Assembly (NCBI GenBank): GCA_012931725.1
Contig: CM022953.1
Span: forward strand, 56,186,535-56,250,534
DNA length: 64,000 nucleotides
Reading direction: 5' to 3'
Origin: Litsea cubeba
Lineage: Eukaryota > Streptophyta > Magnoliopsida > Laurales > Lauraceae
In this document: positions 1 through 14,300 of the stretch, in pieces
Layout: each line of letters begins with the position of its first letter
How positions within the stretch are numbered: position 1 is the first letter of the stretch
Translations under genes and position numbers: made by a program
The notes under the pieces: generated by a model
The model's input: the letters and a program-made list of their open reading frames with translations, nothing else
What the model was told of the DNA's origin: nothing
Database searches by the model: none

Positions 1-521
1 GTATGTTCTGCACTAAAAGTCCAAACGTTTCGCGGCAACAAAACTTAAAAAAGGCTTTACGTTCTTCGAGAAATGGCGGAAATCAAAATAAACAACACAA
101 CAACTCATCTTCTCACTAATGTTATGTTCGGAAACTACATTTTGCTTATCAGTTTGCTCATCCATTAGATAAAAAAATGATATTGAGAGTGAAATTTCAC
201 TATGAAATAATATGTTTGACAATGGTGGAATATGAAGGGAGAGTAGAATGTGATAAATGGAGAGATACTGATTTGAAGGGAAGAATGAGATTGGAGGAAG
301 AAGGGAATGAGAGTGAAGAGATGAATGAGACGGTAGAATGAGGGGAACGAGAGTAATGGGAATGGAATGATGAAAGTGAAATGCAACTGCAAAGGGAAAT
401 TAGAGGTTCAAGTGTGATAGGTGATTATCCTTTTAGGTAATTTCAACAAGGGGAATAAATGTAATAAAAAAGATTTTAAAATTTCTGTGTGTAAAAGGCA
501 AAAATCGTTATGTATTTAGAA
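1..521. other. Intergenic, no gene recognised
   Basis: AT-rich sequence with a GA-rich tract (about 230-370) that gives Phe/Ser/Ile-rich reading frames on the minus strand. These look like composition artefacts. No conserved domain or repeat boundary was seen. Confidence 0.5.
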
Positions 522-1830
522 GCCCTCTTAGTTTATAAAACCAACATTGTGATTTTTACTGTTTTGTGCATTGCGATGAGTTCATTTGCTTATAAGTTGT
601 AAATTTTCGAATTTACGTTTGACTGCAATCCCCTTGATATAGAGAGAAAATAGTAAAATGCGAATCACATTTTGTTTGTGAAGTTAGAATACATGTTGGA
701 ATTGGAGAGAACCTCATTTGGTCATGTGAATATCATTTGGTGTCTGTCGATTTCGTTGTACATTGGTTTCCCCTATCGTCATTTGAGTAGTTTATTTTGG
801 AATACATGGTTGTAATATATTTCTCCATGCATGTTATAATGTTTCAATGTAGCATACCTAATGTATTTAGATTGGTATTATCTGGGACACAGTGTTGGGT
901 TGGATTGAGAATACAATGTATGGTTTGTGCTCCAATGCGGCATACATTTTGCTATTTGCAATGTATGGTCATCCTCTTATACATTGTTAAGGTACTTTCC
1001 AAATGTTTGAAGACCGCAACGTTACCTCGAGAGATACCTCATCTTTTGCCTTTCACCCTTAAATTGAGGATGAATGATATCAAATTCAAAAACACCATCA
1101 TTGTGAAAGATGTTTTAAACCTCAACGCCTGACATGCTATTTCATCATTAAATTGTATTAGCAACATATTCAATGGATTTACATAAAACATAGTGAATTG
1201 TTAAACAATTCCACCAGCAATTGCAATATGCATGTCTGTGGGTAAACACTCATTTCTGTATTAACCAAGAGCGATGTCATCCAATATCATCTTTCTACAC
1301 CATTGGAGGAATCAAAATAGCTCACATCTATAGTAAGATGTAAATGTGTGCAAGAAAGTTAGGTTAATGGAGTCCCATTTCTACTAACCAAATAAAATGT
1401 TAACCATATCTATGGTATATGCATCAAAGTTAGGTTAGTGGAGTCCCATTACTAGTAACAGAAAAAGTATCTATGCATTTGACAACAATAGTAAGAAAGA
1501 AAATTATAATTGGGAACTCATGTAAACAAAATTAAACAGCAAAGGTGATGTCTCTACCTCTTTAATGGAGTCCACCAAACAATAGAATATATCCTTAAGT
1601 GTAGAATGACAAGGTGAGGTATGACAATGCAATAAAGTGAATGACAGAGGAAAGAAATGGAGAAACGTGATGGGAAAGAAAGCAGAATCAAGTATATATA
1701 TGCTGAAAAGGAGGGTTGATATCGACTCTGACTATAATATACCAACGTAGATATCGACGCTCGGAAAAATTGGTAAAAAAAATCTTCTTTGGCGGGAAGA
1801 TCACTTTCATGGGAGGAAAACTAAGAGGGC
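522..1830. mobile_element. Possible TIR element bounded by a 13-bp perfect inverted repeat
   Basis: GCCCTCTTAGTTT at 522-534 is matched by its exact reverse complement at 1818-1830, enclosing 1.3 kb without a recognisable protein. Inside, a segment reading GTTAGGTTA[A/G]TGGAGTCCC occurs twice, near 1360 and 1430. No convincing target-site duplication was found, so this may be a decayed MITE-like or MULE-like element or a chance inverted repeat. Confidence 0.3.
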
Positions 1831-3277
1831 CTTTTTGGTGCAGTCCGCATCTAAGATGATTTTTATGGTAAAATCCTCTTTAAAAATCTATACAACAAAA
1901 TGCAAGATAGATTTTTGTATAAATTATGCATGTTGCTAAAAATTATTTAGAATAAAATAATGTGACAATTATTGTGCAAATAACAAGTGCAACTCCCATT
2001 AATACTTTAGATTTATAAAACAAAATTGGTATAGAATTTTTTCAATACATTTAAATTGACTAACTTAGCTTGTGGCTTTGATTTGAAGCTAAAATCAATT
2101 GACATAAAAAAGAACCACATACCATCAATCGAATACCCACACACAAAATACCTTGAATAGGCAGTCACCCATATTTTGACAATTATCTAAATTACTCTTT
2201 CATAAACTGCAAATAAGAAACCGTTAAACTTTAAGGCCTTAAAATCAATGATTTTTTTTTTTTAAATCAATGATTGTAATGATCTATTTGGCATGCATCC
2301 TAATAGGCTCTGTTTTTCACTTATCAGAGAAATAGAGAGGGACACCTCAGTGAGAATTTCTCACAGCTTGCAGGAGAGCTAAAAATCTAAACACGTTGTG
2401 GGACCCACTTGGATGCATTTTAATTTTACCACAAGAAAGGATTAATTAACCATTTTAAGCATCTGACAAACTTGATACAATAGAAAGAGAAGAACTGTTA
2501 ATGCTATAAAGCATCTTTTGGTGACTATCTACACAGTTGGAGCCATATTAGTACATACATGATATTTTCTTATTTTTTCGCAAGATGTCACTGTATCTTT
2601 TGTGTTAATATTGTGCTAATTCTAAATTTTAGCCACAGTTGGAAAATATCAGGACATTATAAGTTAATTTGCAATATTTTAATGATTTTTGATGCATCGG
2701 CAATGTTAGTGACTGCTTATTTATTTTATATTGAAGATCTTCCCCTATGTAAGGGTTCCCACTAAGAAATCAAGCATAGTTGGCTGACAGATGAGACCAC
2801 TTTTTTTTTGGATAAATGACAGATGAGACCACTTATGTTCAATCTAACTACATACACAACAATAAGCAATCATAACAGAAAGGGGCATCCTCATCCCCTT
2901 TCCTATAAGCCTGGTTCAATTTTCCGTTTTCTACAAGTTGAATCATGAGGGGAAAACGAAAAGAAAACTTAGTTCAATTATAGAGAATATGCCAAAAAAA
3001 TTTTCCTCATACATTACCTAATTTAGGTCATGTTTAGACCGACCTTGTGACTGCACCCCAATTTTGTCAACATAATCAGAGGCTGTTTCAACAAAATATT
3101 ACCTTACTGTAGGCAAATCCAAGCTGTAAACCCAAAAGCGCAGTTGCTTGAATTGTTAAGAATGTGTCCTTTTATGAAGGTAGAATAAACGCCTTGACCA
3201 GCCCTTTGGTATAATCTTACAGCAGTCTTAACCAGGCTTTAGATAAAAAACTGTAATTGTGGCGCTTTAGGTTCCAT
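1831..3277. other. FIE 3' flank / 3' UTR region, no other gene
   Basis: AT-rich sequence downstream of the FIE stop at 3278. The FIE 3' UTR must begin here, but I see no clear minus-strand AATAAA within the first 400 bp, so the cleavage site is unresolved. A tiny poly(A)-type insertion at 2785-2835 is listed separately. Confidence 0.5.
2785..2835 (-). repeat. Minimal poly(A)-tailed insertion with about 18-bp target duplication
   Basis: TGACAGATGAGACCACTT occurs twice, about 32 bp apart, separated only by TTTTTTTGGATAAA-type sequence. Read on the minus strand this is a target-site duplication around a severely 5'-truncated retroposon tail ending in oligo(A). Simple slippage is less likely because the duplicated unit is not itself repetitive. 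Confidence 0.5.
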
Positions 3278-6200
3278 TCAGGAAATGACAGCATCCCACC
3301 GCCAAATAGTACCATCTTCACAGCAGCTGAGTATAGTACTGAACAGACAAGGCATAAAACCACTAAGCCATACATGTATTGGATAGAACTGCAATTTGTG
3401 ATAAAGCTAATTCACTACTTCTCAGCATGCATCAGCTTACATATTCATAGCACACTATTCAAATTCATCGGTTTAGATTTCCATAGCAGTCGCAATTTGA
3501 GGATTGTAATATTATATGATACAGGAGACGAGATATAGTGTCCGCTGCGTTTGTATGAGTCAGCCCATGGCTCAGTAATCCAAACTGTTCACAAGGAGGG
3601 GCTGACAGTGTATCAAGCATGAATAAGAATTAACATTAAGACAAAGTGAAGAAGCTATTAAGAAGACATTAGATCCTCATTTGAACTTCCCTGTAGAATA
3701 TGGAGCACAATCTACACCATCTTAACTGCCTACTTATAGCCAGTTCATTGAACAATATCTTAGCTAATCCAATCAACTTCTGGCCAACACTGCTCAAAAT
3801 AGAGGCCATTAGATCAACAGTCTGGATGACTAAACATTACTGACACGATATGAAAGCAGGTGGGCAAAAGTCTTGATCCAACAATTCATTCTTTTGCACA
3901 AGGGACGCTCCAAGAAAGTATATGGACAAACAAATCTGAGAATATGGTCTTGTCAGATCATTAAAGTGGTGGCCACATGGTAAAGAAACCCAAACGTCTA
4001 CCCCATGGTCGATCCAAACTGGAAATTTGGCCGCGCCTTAAATATGAACTATTTGTTATAATCATCATTTCTAGAGGATAGTGAAGATCATCTAGTGGGC
4101 AGTGTCTCAAAATGTAGTCCATTCCATGAAGAGTCCCCCCTGGACCAACTTCATGAGTTACCGAAAGGCAGAGATTGACAGGAGAAATTAGTGCACTGAG
4201 GGTTTTTTTTTTTTTTTTTTTTCTGAAATGGAAAAAATTTATCAAGGCAAGATGCACCAAAAGAAAAACCACCAAAATACAAGGTTGCCTAAAAAAAACT
4301 AAACATCAAAAGAAATAGAAGAACATATATGAAAACATCAAATTGGTGCACTGAGTTTGATTTGAACAAGATAATAAAATACCTCCCCTCATATATTTTT
4401 GGAAACAATAATTGAATAGTAGCTGATACATGTATATTTAAACAGAGGGCCAACCAGTCGCTCATACCTTCCATCAAAGGACATGGCTGTCTGTCTGATT
4501 GCTAATTTACATTGGACATGAGAGAGCCTGAAATGAAGGACGCATACCAAAAGAAAATTACTGAATACATAGATACTGAAAAGACAATTAGATAAGAGAA
4601 AATTGATAAACAAAACAGTATAACATGCAAAGAGATGGACCTTGCTATGAGTACAGGCGGACTGGATTGGAGTTCCCAGACAAAAATCTTGCCTTCCCTG
4701 TTCCCTGTTAAAGACAATGGTATTTAACCAAGACTCAGTGAATTACGGTCAACTTCACGAAGCCCTTGTTTTTAGGTGAAGTTACATGGGCTTCTTGCTT
4801 TGTTATTGTTAGATAAATTCAATTGAATTCTCGTGAACCAAACAACTCATAGCTTTAGTTTCCTCCATCAATGGAGGCAACTAAATATATGACATCAGTC
4901 TGCTTTACAATCTTTTATTTGACAATTTAAGATTCAAGTTAATGAGGGCAACGTAAAGGCAATACTACTTCTCAATCAATAGTTAGATACTCTTATATTC
5001 TGACTTTTGGATTTTGAACTCAATTAAATGTTCAATATGTTTGACAGTCCTGGAACAATAGAACTATGCTCAGATGGTTTTCTTGTAATAATGACCAATG
5101 CTGAAACCTAGGCTTAAAATTCAACTAAGTGTTCAGAGTTCCGCGATCTTTTTATAAATTACCAAATCTGAGTTCAATTTGAGTTTCCATCACTGTCCAA
5201 AAGACCAGTCGTATCCACTGAGAAACTCAACTAAGCATTGATATTAATTTTATTATTGAAAAAAAAAAGCATAGATAATGAAGAATACAAAGCAACAAAG
5301 CAACATTACCTATTGCAGCTGCATTATAATGAAAATCACATGAAAACTTGATAAACCATATGTCACATTCTGGCACAGGGTATTTCTGAAGAATATCAAC
5401 CACACCCTAAATAGAATAGAAGATGGACAGTGTGAGCTATTCTTAAAATATCTTTTGGGACCCAAAAATGTAATGTAAATCTGTGTAAAGAAAAAAAAAA
5501 AAAAAAAAAAACTAAAGCAGACAAGCACTTGCACTACTAAAGAGAAGAAAAGGAACAAAGTTTTCACCTCTCCAGGACTCTGTTCCTTGGTCTTTGGCTC
5601 CCAGAGAACAATTTCATTGTCAACACTCTGCAAATTTCAACAAAACCACTGAAATTAAAAAAGATACACCTAGCAATTTCCCACTGGAAACAATTTCAAT
5701 TGATTCCCCACTGCAACAATACCAAAGAGCAAGGCCAACTTATTTCCACTTTTTTCCCCCAAATAGTAACATGGGTCGAACTCCCAACCTTGTGGTTCCA
5801 ACACTGAGCACCGTCCAACAGTACTACAAGCTGTCGTCCAATTGGTTTCCTACTTGTGCAGGAACCATCAGAGGAGTTGCACTGCAACCTTTTCGTTGCT
5901 GTAGATGGACCTAGGAATCACACCCAGGGTTTCCCTCGAAGTTGCACCAAGGGCCGCATGGAGTCACACAACATCAAAATGGAGGTCTTCACATTCTAGC
6001 AAATCAAATTTGCAAAAATAGACTCCATTATTTGCGGAATACTAAAACAGTTGAAGTTTGGAAATCCAATCACAATAATGTTAGGCCACCTCTAGAGGAT
6101 GACTAGCAATCTATATACCAAAATGGACTTCTAATTTCTCATTCCTGAATAGAACTCTGACAACAACTAAGGTTTAAAACTATAAACGACTTCTAACTGA

Positions 6201-8327
6201 ACACAAAAGAAATAAGGTAATACCAACTCACAACATCATGCAATTGGGATATTTTCAAAAAGATTTTTCCTTTTGAAGACGACTTTGTGGTCACGACACT
6301 CAGTCCTTGCACATGCACCCAGCAACTCAATATCACGTCACAGCTGCCATGGAACTTGATCCAGATACATCTCACCACTGCTCTTTCAAAGAGGCTTTGC
6401 AGGTGGACAAATCTCTGATGTCCGTCATGGCACAACTGCAGTTTGGCATCAGGTACCAGCCTACAGCTGTGCCAAAATCACATCATGGACTCCATGATGT
6501 CCGTCATGGACTCCAATCTCCCTGTTATAGAGATCACATCTCCCCACTAGAAGCAAAATTCTGACAAAATCAGACTTCGCAGAAAACTGTTGTTCCCTCA
6601 TCAAGGGAGAGCCCTTATTTACATTAATGTTCGCAAAGTGCTATTACATGAATACCCTTTTAGAAGGATTAAAGAGAATATATACATGAGTAATCTGGGA
6701 ACAACAAATTTACTAGTATCTGGAGGCACACTGTAAGGTCCCATGCCTTTATTAGAGGGGCTTAGTCACTAATCACTAGGACTTAGGGTGCTTAATTGGG
6801 TTTAGTGGCCTGAGCACTAGGATTAGTGGTGTGTGGTGCATTAGGTAGTGGGTCATGCATATCATACTTACTTGGACCCACTTGGCCCGGTGGCCCAAGG
6901 CACATTCATTATGAGCCCATACCCATTTGCCAAGGACTTTCTTGTAAACTTCCTAACAACTTGGCCGTATGTGCAAAATTCCTAAAACAAACCCCCTTTT
7001 AAACCCTAAGGCCCCATTTTCCCCATTTCATTTCATTCCTTCTCTTCTCTACAACCTCTCTACTCCTTCTCCCCCATTTCTCCACCAACCAAGTTAGGGC
7101 TTCCAAGAGTTTCCAATGCTTTCCCCAAGGCTCAAGAATCTCCCCATCATCTCCTTCATCTTCCTCCTTTCTCATTCTCATCAATAGGTAAGCAAACCCT
7201 CTCTCTAAACTCATGCAGTTTGCTTCTTTCAACACTAGGAGCATGCAATTGGTGATTTAGTGGGTTTTCCCTTTCATTTTGGCATGTAGGAAGTGGGTTC
7301 TTTGCTTGGTTTGAACTGGGGAGGTGTGAAGAGCAAGATTTGAGGTAACCCTAGGCTCTAAGAAAGGGGTTTTTGCTCAACTAAGCCAAATGCAAAGTAT
7401 ATAGACATGATTAATAGTGTAGGCATGTTCATTTGGTTGATTCTAATGCTTTAAGTGTCCTAACCTTCTCTACCATGTGCCTTTATGATATTTGGGCTGG
7501 TGGGTGTGAATTTAAAATGCATTAATGGTTGATAGTTACATAAAACAAGATTGACGGAAATATTTGATTTATGCCTTTGTAATTGTACTCCTCTTGTTAA
7601 GTTTCATTGACTAACTCATTAGTTTATTACTTGTTGATAGCTATGTAGTTGCTTAAATTTGGATTTCATTTCATCATTGTTATATCAAGCTATAAGCAAT
7701 ATATAAAGAAGAGTGGATTGACATAAACTTGATACCATTCTTGGGACCAAACCTCTCTATTTATAACACTACTATAACCTTCAATCTAGGACTTTTAAAT
7801 TACAAGAGTCATTAATAATGCATTAGTCACCAATATATATAGGACCGTTGACTTATATGAGTCACAAATATGAGACTAACGCATTAAGTATGTTGATTAT
7901 AAAAATAATTCATAACAACCCTCCCAACTTGAAATAACTATAATAAGCCCATAGTTGATTATGTAGTATTGCTAGGTATCATATGGGATTTCCCCATGGC
8001 CCACCATGCATGTAGTTCAAGGCTGAGGTGTGAAACCGTCCCAAGTATGAGATATGAGTTCTATCCACACCTTTTAGGAACATGTGGTTCCTTTTGGATT
8101 TCTAACCTAGCCACTTACTTTATACTAAACACAACGACCCCTTTGAATTATTTAATGATTCTTTTTCTCCCTTTAACGATTATGTGGAATCATATGATAT
8201 CTCTAGGAATTCCCAAATCAACCTGTTGACCTGAAACTAGATTAATCTACTATTTATGTCATGACACAACCCGCTGAATTTGGACCCTGGCCCCACCTGG
8301 CCTATGAATATGAATTGGACCTTTAGC

Positions 8328-8367
<40 letters not shown>

Positions 8368-11300
8368 GGGGGTTGTAGGCTTAGCACCTCATTGTGGATT
8401 GTGCGATAACGCACGTGAGACCCATGTTGGGTTATGTGGGTGGTGTAGTTGGCCCCTTGGGTGTCAACAACTTCAAAAGCACCAAATGACTACCAAAGGC
8501 ATCCCGGACCCACGTAACCATTGTAATAGACAAGATGGGCCCTACATATGATGTTTGACCTTAGCTTTAGGTTGGTTAGTACCTACTCCCCTTGGCCCTT
8601 TACCATATGGTCCAGTTAGGTTAAGGTTAGCTTAGGACTCCCTATATATTACATGATTAGTGTATACACCCACTTCCTTCATTAGTTTATAACCCATACT
8701 TTTACGCTCACTTGGTGGCCTTCCCCTTTAGTTCTGTTGACGATGTGATGAGGACACCCAATGAGAGACCAACCGGGCACCTTGTTTTGGGAATGTGTGT
8801 ATGCGTGGGTTTGAGTGTGTGTGCGCGTATGTGTAGGTGTATGAGTGTGAGGCCTCACCCCTTGTGGGCCCTCAATTTGAATTTGAATACTATATTTTAG
8901 TCTTAGTATAATTAATTATACTATTTATGGGGTTTAGAAAGGGTAGTTATGTATTGTCCTAGGTTTTTAGTTGCGTAGCCTTGTTGTGTAATTAATAGGG
9001 TCAATAGGGTGTCCTTTGTTATTTTTAGAGTTAGTTAGTTTGTTAGAGGCCCTAGCTAGATATTAGTATTTATAATAAGGGGGGGTATCCACTTGAGAAT
9101 CTTCTAGAAGCCCCACCTAAAGACCAAACTACCCATGGCCCTAACCCTAATCCTATTCAAACAAAAAGGGTATTTTAGTCCCTAGTCCCAAACCCCAACC
9201 TATATATACTACACCCTCCCATGCCATACGTTGACTACTCTTCTCTCTCAAACTTCCCTCTCTTTCCTCTCTTCTTCTCCCATTTCCCTCCAATTCTCTC
9301 TCTCTCTCTCTCTAGAACTCTAGTACTCTAAGAAGAAGAAGACCTACTACAGCTGCAGCTTATACTGAGGATTTCTCTTTCTATCTTGATTATCTTCTCT
9401 CCCTCTTCAAATCAAGGTAAGTGCCCTCTTCTAGTTCAATTTACATGGAATTCCCTCTTTCTCTCTCTAGATATCCTTCCTTATAGCAATTCTCTTGTGG
9501 ATATGGGTATAGGAGTAGAGATCTCATTAGATCTGAGATTTTTGGGCTGGTTCTGTGAATACGAAGACCATAGAGCTGGGATTTTCTTTTATTGGATTGG
9601 ATCTCTATTTTCTCCCTCTATCCTTCTTGCAATTCAATTGAGGCAAGTGCAATATGCTTACTTAATATAGAATGGGTGTTTACTGTTATTGATTCTCTGA
9701 ATTTCTATTCAATTCATATTAGAATTGATAGATCTACCTTTGAGCATGTTTTTATGGATTTTTGGCCATTTATGGATGGGTTGATCTCATTTGGAAAATC
9801 AATGGCCCATGGATTGGATGGTTGGATGTATATTGGAGTGCTTTTTATGTCTCTTGATGTTCCTGTGATGATTGGGCGAGATTGGTCGAGTGTTGATGGA
9901 AAAATTGGATTGAAGAAGAAGGAATCCGGAATTCTGGAAGTTGCAGCTGGTCAGTGTACTCAGTCGACTGAATACACTGGAACCTAGGAAAAATCAGGTC
10001 TCAGTTATTCTCTCCACAAGCTCATAGCCCTGTGTGCGCGGTCGACCGAGCCCTGCTCTAGGTCGACCGAACACAGTAATTTCTGGAAAAATGACTGAAG
10101 CTAGATTTCTCCATTTGACCGAGACCAGGTGTTGGCCGAGCTCAGTTTATGGGCCGAGCTCAGTGTTTTGCCGAGCTCAGTGTTTTGGCCGAGTTCGGTG
10201 CTAGGCTGAGCTCAGTACTCTACCGAGCTCAGTGCTTGACCGAGCTCAGTGCCTAACCGAGCTTAGTGCTTGACCGAGCTCAGTGCTTGACCGACCTCAG
10301 TGCTTAACCGAGCTCAGAGCCAGATAGACCGAGAACTCAGAATTTCCAGAGAAAGAAGTTGAAACTTGGGACACCCCCCCCCCCCCCCCCTAGCTAGAAT
10401 TTGTAGTGTGCGCGGTCGACCGACCAGGCCAGGAGGTCGACCGAGCACACTGGAAATTCTAGAAATCAAGCACTCCTTGTAGGGTATTTGTTCCTCTGAT
10501 CCCAGTGTGCCAGGTCGACCGCCCAGGCCAGGAGGTCGACCGAGCACACAGTGTACAGTAACCTTCCCAGATTTCAATTTTTGATGTTGTGATCATTCGT
10601 GGGGCCCATTGACCATCCAAATGAACTTTTATTGATGTGTCAAGCACGAGTCAACGGTGTGGCTCAACCTTGACTCGTGGGGTCCACTAATTAGGGTCTA
10701 GGTTGTATAATCTAAGATTATTCGACCCTTATATGTTACCAATGATGCCCGTAACTTCTGGAGCACCAAATACAGTATCCATTGGCATCTAAGGTTTCAT
10801 TTAAAGATCGAATTACCTGAGATGGATCTGAACTTGAAAGTGGACCAATTACTTAGGATGGACTGTTGACATCTCCCATTGATTATTGTACTCGGAGATT
10901 TATCTCTTTTATGATGCTACTGTCACTCTATTATCCTTACTATTGCTTATACATGTTAATTAGAGGTGGCCCGGTGATGTGAATGGGTGAACACTGACCC
11001 GTGTCTGTGGCTAGGCGGGCCCTTTTATGGCCTAAGATTGGATGTTGTATACCCTAGACTGGAGAGGTTGGATTTTATGGATTTATGACTCATTATGATT
11101 GTAAATGGACTGTATATCATTGGAAATGGACTCGTTACATCATTTGGACTGTTATAGACTAGGCCATGTATTTGGTGGGCCTTGGTATGGATCCAATGAT
11201 TGGACTTGGACCTGGATTGTGATCCATGGATTGATTTGGGTACTTGGACCTCTTAGGGACTCTGTTAGGACCTTATTCACGCAAGGCAAAACCTAGACAG

Positions 11301-14300
11301 ACACAGACCTTTATTGTTTCCTGAGTCGGCATAGACATTCACTCAGCTGATCTAAGCTCAGCCTTTGGACTGATCATCACTGGTAGGAGCTACTGAGAGT
11401 GTTGAGTGAGCTATCATGATGAGCAACTATTGTAGACAGACGGTGCGATACCGGTCTGGTCTTTGGGTGATGAATGTGGTGAGGATGTGTTTGCAGGACT
11501 AGATAATCCCCAGCACTGGTGAGGTTTCCCCGCCGCGACTGTGTTCAGTATGGGAGGGCCGCGGCATAATTGACGAACTCACGATCACAGAAAAGAGTTT
11601 CAATACTCTTGAGAATGTATTAAATTTGTGTGTCTTTCTATGAAGATTGTCCATCAATATATAGGTATTTACATGCCTTTAATCAAGGCTCTAAGAAAGG
11701 AAAACAATCTAATTATATCAATCACTAACCTAAGTTAGGAAAACAACTAATTACAACAATTGCTATTCTAAGTTAGGAAGGCTACAGCTGTCTCAATATT
11801 GACCCAAATCAATTCCACGTGAGATATAGCATTTGACTACTAATGGGCTTTGGGCTTTGGGCCTTGGGCCTGTTTAACACCCCCCCTCAAATTGATGCGG
11901 GAGAATCAACAAGCATAAATTTGTCAACCAAGAACTGATGGCGTGGTCGTGGAAGACCTTTGGTGAGAATATCAGCAATTTGAAGTTCGGTGGAGACATG
12001 CGGAAGGCTGAATCACGTTTAAACTCATCACGTATGAAGTGACAATCAACCTCGATGTGTTTAGTGCGTTCATGAAAAATCGGATTTTCAGTAATCCGAA
12101 TTGCACTTGTATTATCAGCATAGAGGTGAGTAGCTCCTTCTGCTGGAAAACCAATGTCAGAGAGCAGACCACGGAGCCGAAGAATTTCGGAGCATGCAGC
12201 AGACATGGCTCGGTACTCGGCCTCGGTAGAGGACTTGGAAACTTTTTCATGTTTCTTGTATTTCCAAGAAATGAGACTATCACCCAAAAACATGCACCAT
12301 CCTGTCGTCGATCTGCGAGTATCCGGACAACCAGCCCAATCAGCATCTAAGTAAGCTTTGAGAGATAGAGGATTGTTGGATGGAAAAAGCAACTCACGAG
12401 TCAGTGTGCGGATAAGGTACCGAATGATGCGGCGAACAGCAGCCAGATGAAGGTGACGAGGAGCAGTCATGAACTGACTCATCAGGTTGACCGCATAAGA
12501 GATATCAAGACGAGTGATCGTGATGTAGATCAAGCTGCCAACTAATTGGCGATAGGCAGTAGGATCGGAAAGAAGATCGCCCTCATCGCGACTGAGTTTG
12601 ACATTCAGTTCGGCCGGCATATCTACAGGAGCTGAAGCAATAAGACCAGCCAAGGCAATGAGATCAACAGTGTATTTGTGTTGATTGAGAACTATACCCT
12701 GAGTCGATTGATGAACTTCAAAACCGAGAAAATAGTGTAGTGGGCCGAGATCCTTCATGTGAAATATCTCACGAAGAGACGCTTGGAGCTCCTGAATCAT
12801 TTTGGCATTAGGACCAGTAATCACGATTCATCAACATAGACAAGTAGTACAGTGATCCCGGATGGAGCATGATGTAAAAACATAGAAGGATCATACGGGC
12901 TTGGATGAAAATCCAAGCGGAGAAGAGCAGGTTGAAATTTCTCAAACCAAGCGCGAGGAGCTTGTTTCAGACCATAGAGGGAGCCACGAAGTTTGGCAAC
13001 CATATCCTTCCCGGATGAGCATCCCTGAGGCAGTCGCATATAAACATCTTCTTTGGGATCACCATATAGAAACGCATTTTTAACATCCATTTGATAGAGA
13101 GGCCAAGAGTGAGATGCAGCAACAGCAAGAATAGTACGTACGGTGGTCATCTTGGCAACCGGAGCAAAAGTTTCATCATAATCAATGCCATATTCCTGCC
13201 GATTTCCAAGAGCGATTTGACATCCACAGGAGATGGGACAATATCTCACGTATGATTTTGCTCTAACGCATCCAATTCATCTTGCATAGCCTTGTTCCAA
13301 CATGGGTCATGCACAGCCTGAGAATAGGATTGAGGAATGGAAGAGGAAGACAAAATGGCCATTAAAGAAGTATGTGAGAACCCATAACGGGCTGGTGGTA
13401 CCGAAATACGAATGGAGCGACGCAGTGAACGATGTTCAGAGGGATCAAGTGCCGGAGTTAGACCGGATGCCGGAGAAGGATCAGGAGGGGGATCCCTGGT
13501 AGGCGATGCGTTGTTCCGTCTGTGATACACAAATTTAGGATTAAATCGAACAACTGATGGGTCGTCAGAAAAACCAGGTAAAGACACAAAAGAGGAGTCA
13601 GGAGGATCAATGTGTTTTTGAAAAAAATAATGTTGTTCAAAGAAAACGACATTCCTAGAGGTACGTAAACGACGAATGTGAGGATCATAACAAAGAAACC
13701 CCTTCTGGAAGGGTGCATAACCTAAAAACACACACTGAGCTGATTGTGCCGTTAGTTTTGTCCTCTCAGAAGGAGGCAAGTGCACGAAACAAATGGAGCC
13801 AAAAACATGAAGATCATCATAGGATGGAGAGGTCTTGTACAATCGGTAATATGGGCTTTGACTCTCAATGGAGGTTGATCGCATACAATTGATAAGATGA
13901 GTTGCCGTAGCCAGTGCCTCAACCCAAAAACGGGTAGGAACCGATGATTCAAGAAGAAGGGAACGAGTGACATCAAGGAGATGTCTATTTTTCCTTTCAG
14001 CGATTCCATTCTGCTGGGGAGTATAAAGACAAGTTCTTTGAGAAATAATACCTTTGTTTTGCAAAAGCCGTTGAAAATCTAAGGATACATATTCTCCGCC
14101 TGAATCAGATCGCAAGATTTTAATGCAGGTGGAAAATTGATTCTCAACATAAGCTAAAAAGATTTTAAAAACATCAGAATTTGAATGCAGAAAGTAGACC
14201 CATGTGAACCGACTGAAATCATCAATAAAAGTCAAAAAATATTTGTAGTGAGCGTGGGAAAGAGCTGGAGCAATTCCCCATACATCACTATGAACTAAAT

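Noticed and set aside
797..1132. 111-codon plus-strand frame
   Set aside because: Cys/Met/Leu-rich with no recognisable family and no supporting context. It lies inside the possible TIR element.
9386..9987. Overlapping 94- and 131-codon plus-strand frames after a CAAGGTAAG donor
   Set aside because: They sit in solo LTR B2 leader sequence and resemble no gag or host protein.
12039..12354. Plus-strand frames across copia C
   Set aside because: Shadows of the well-identified minus-strand reverse transcriptase and RNase H.
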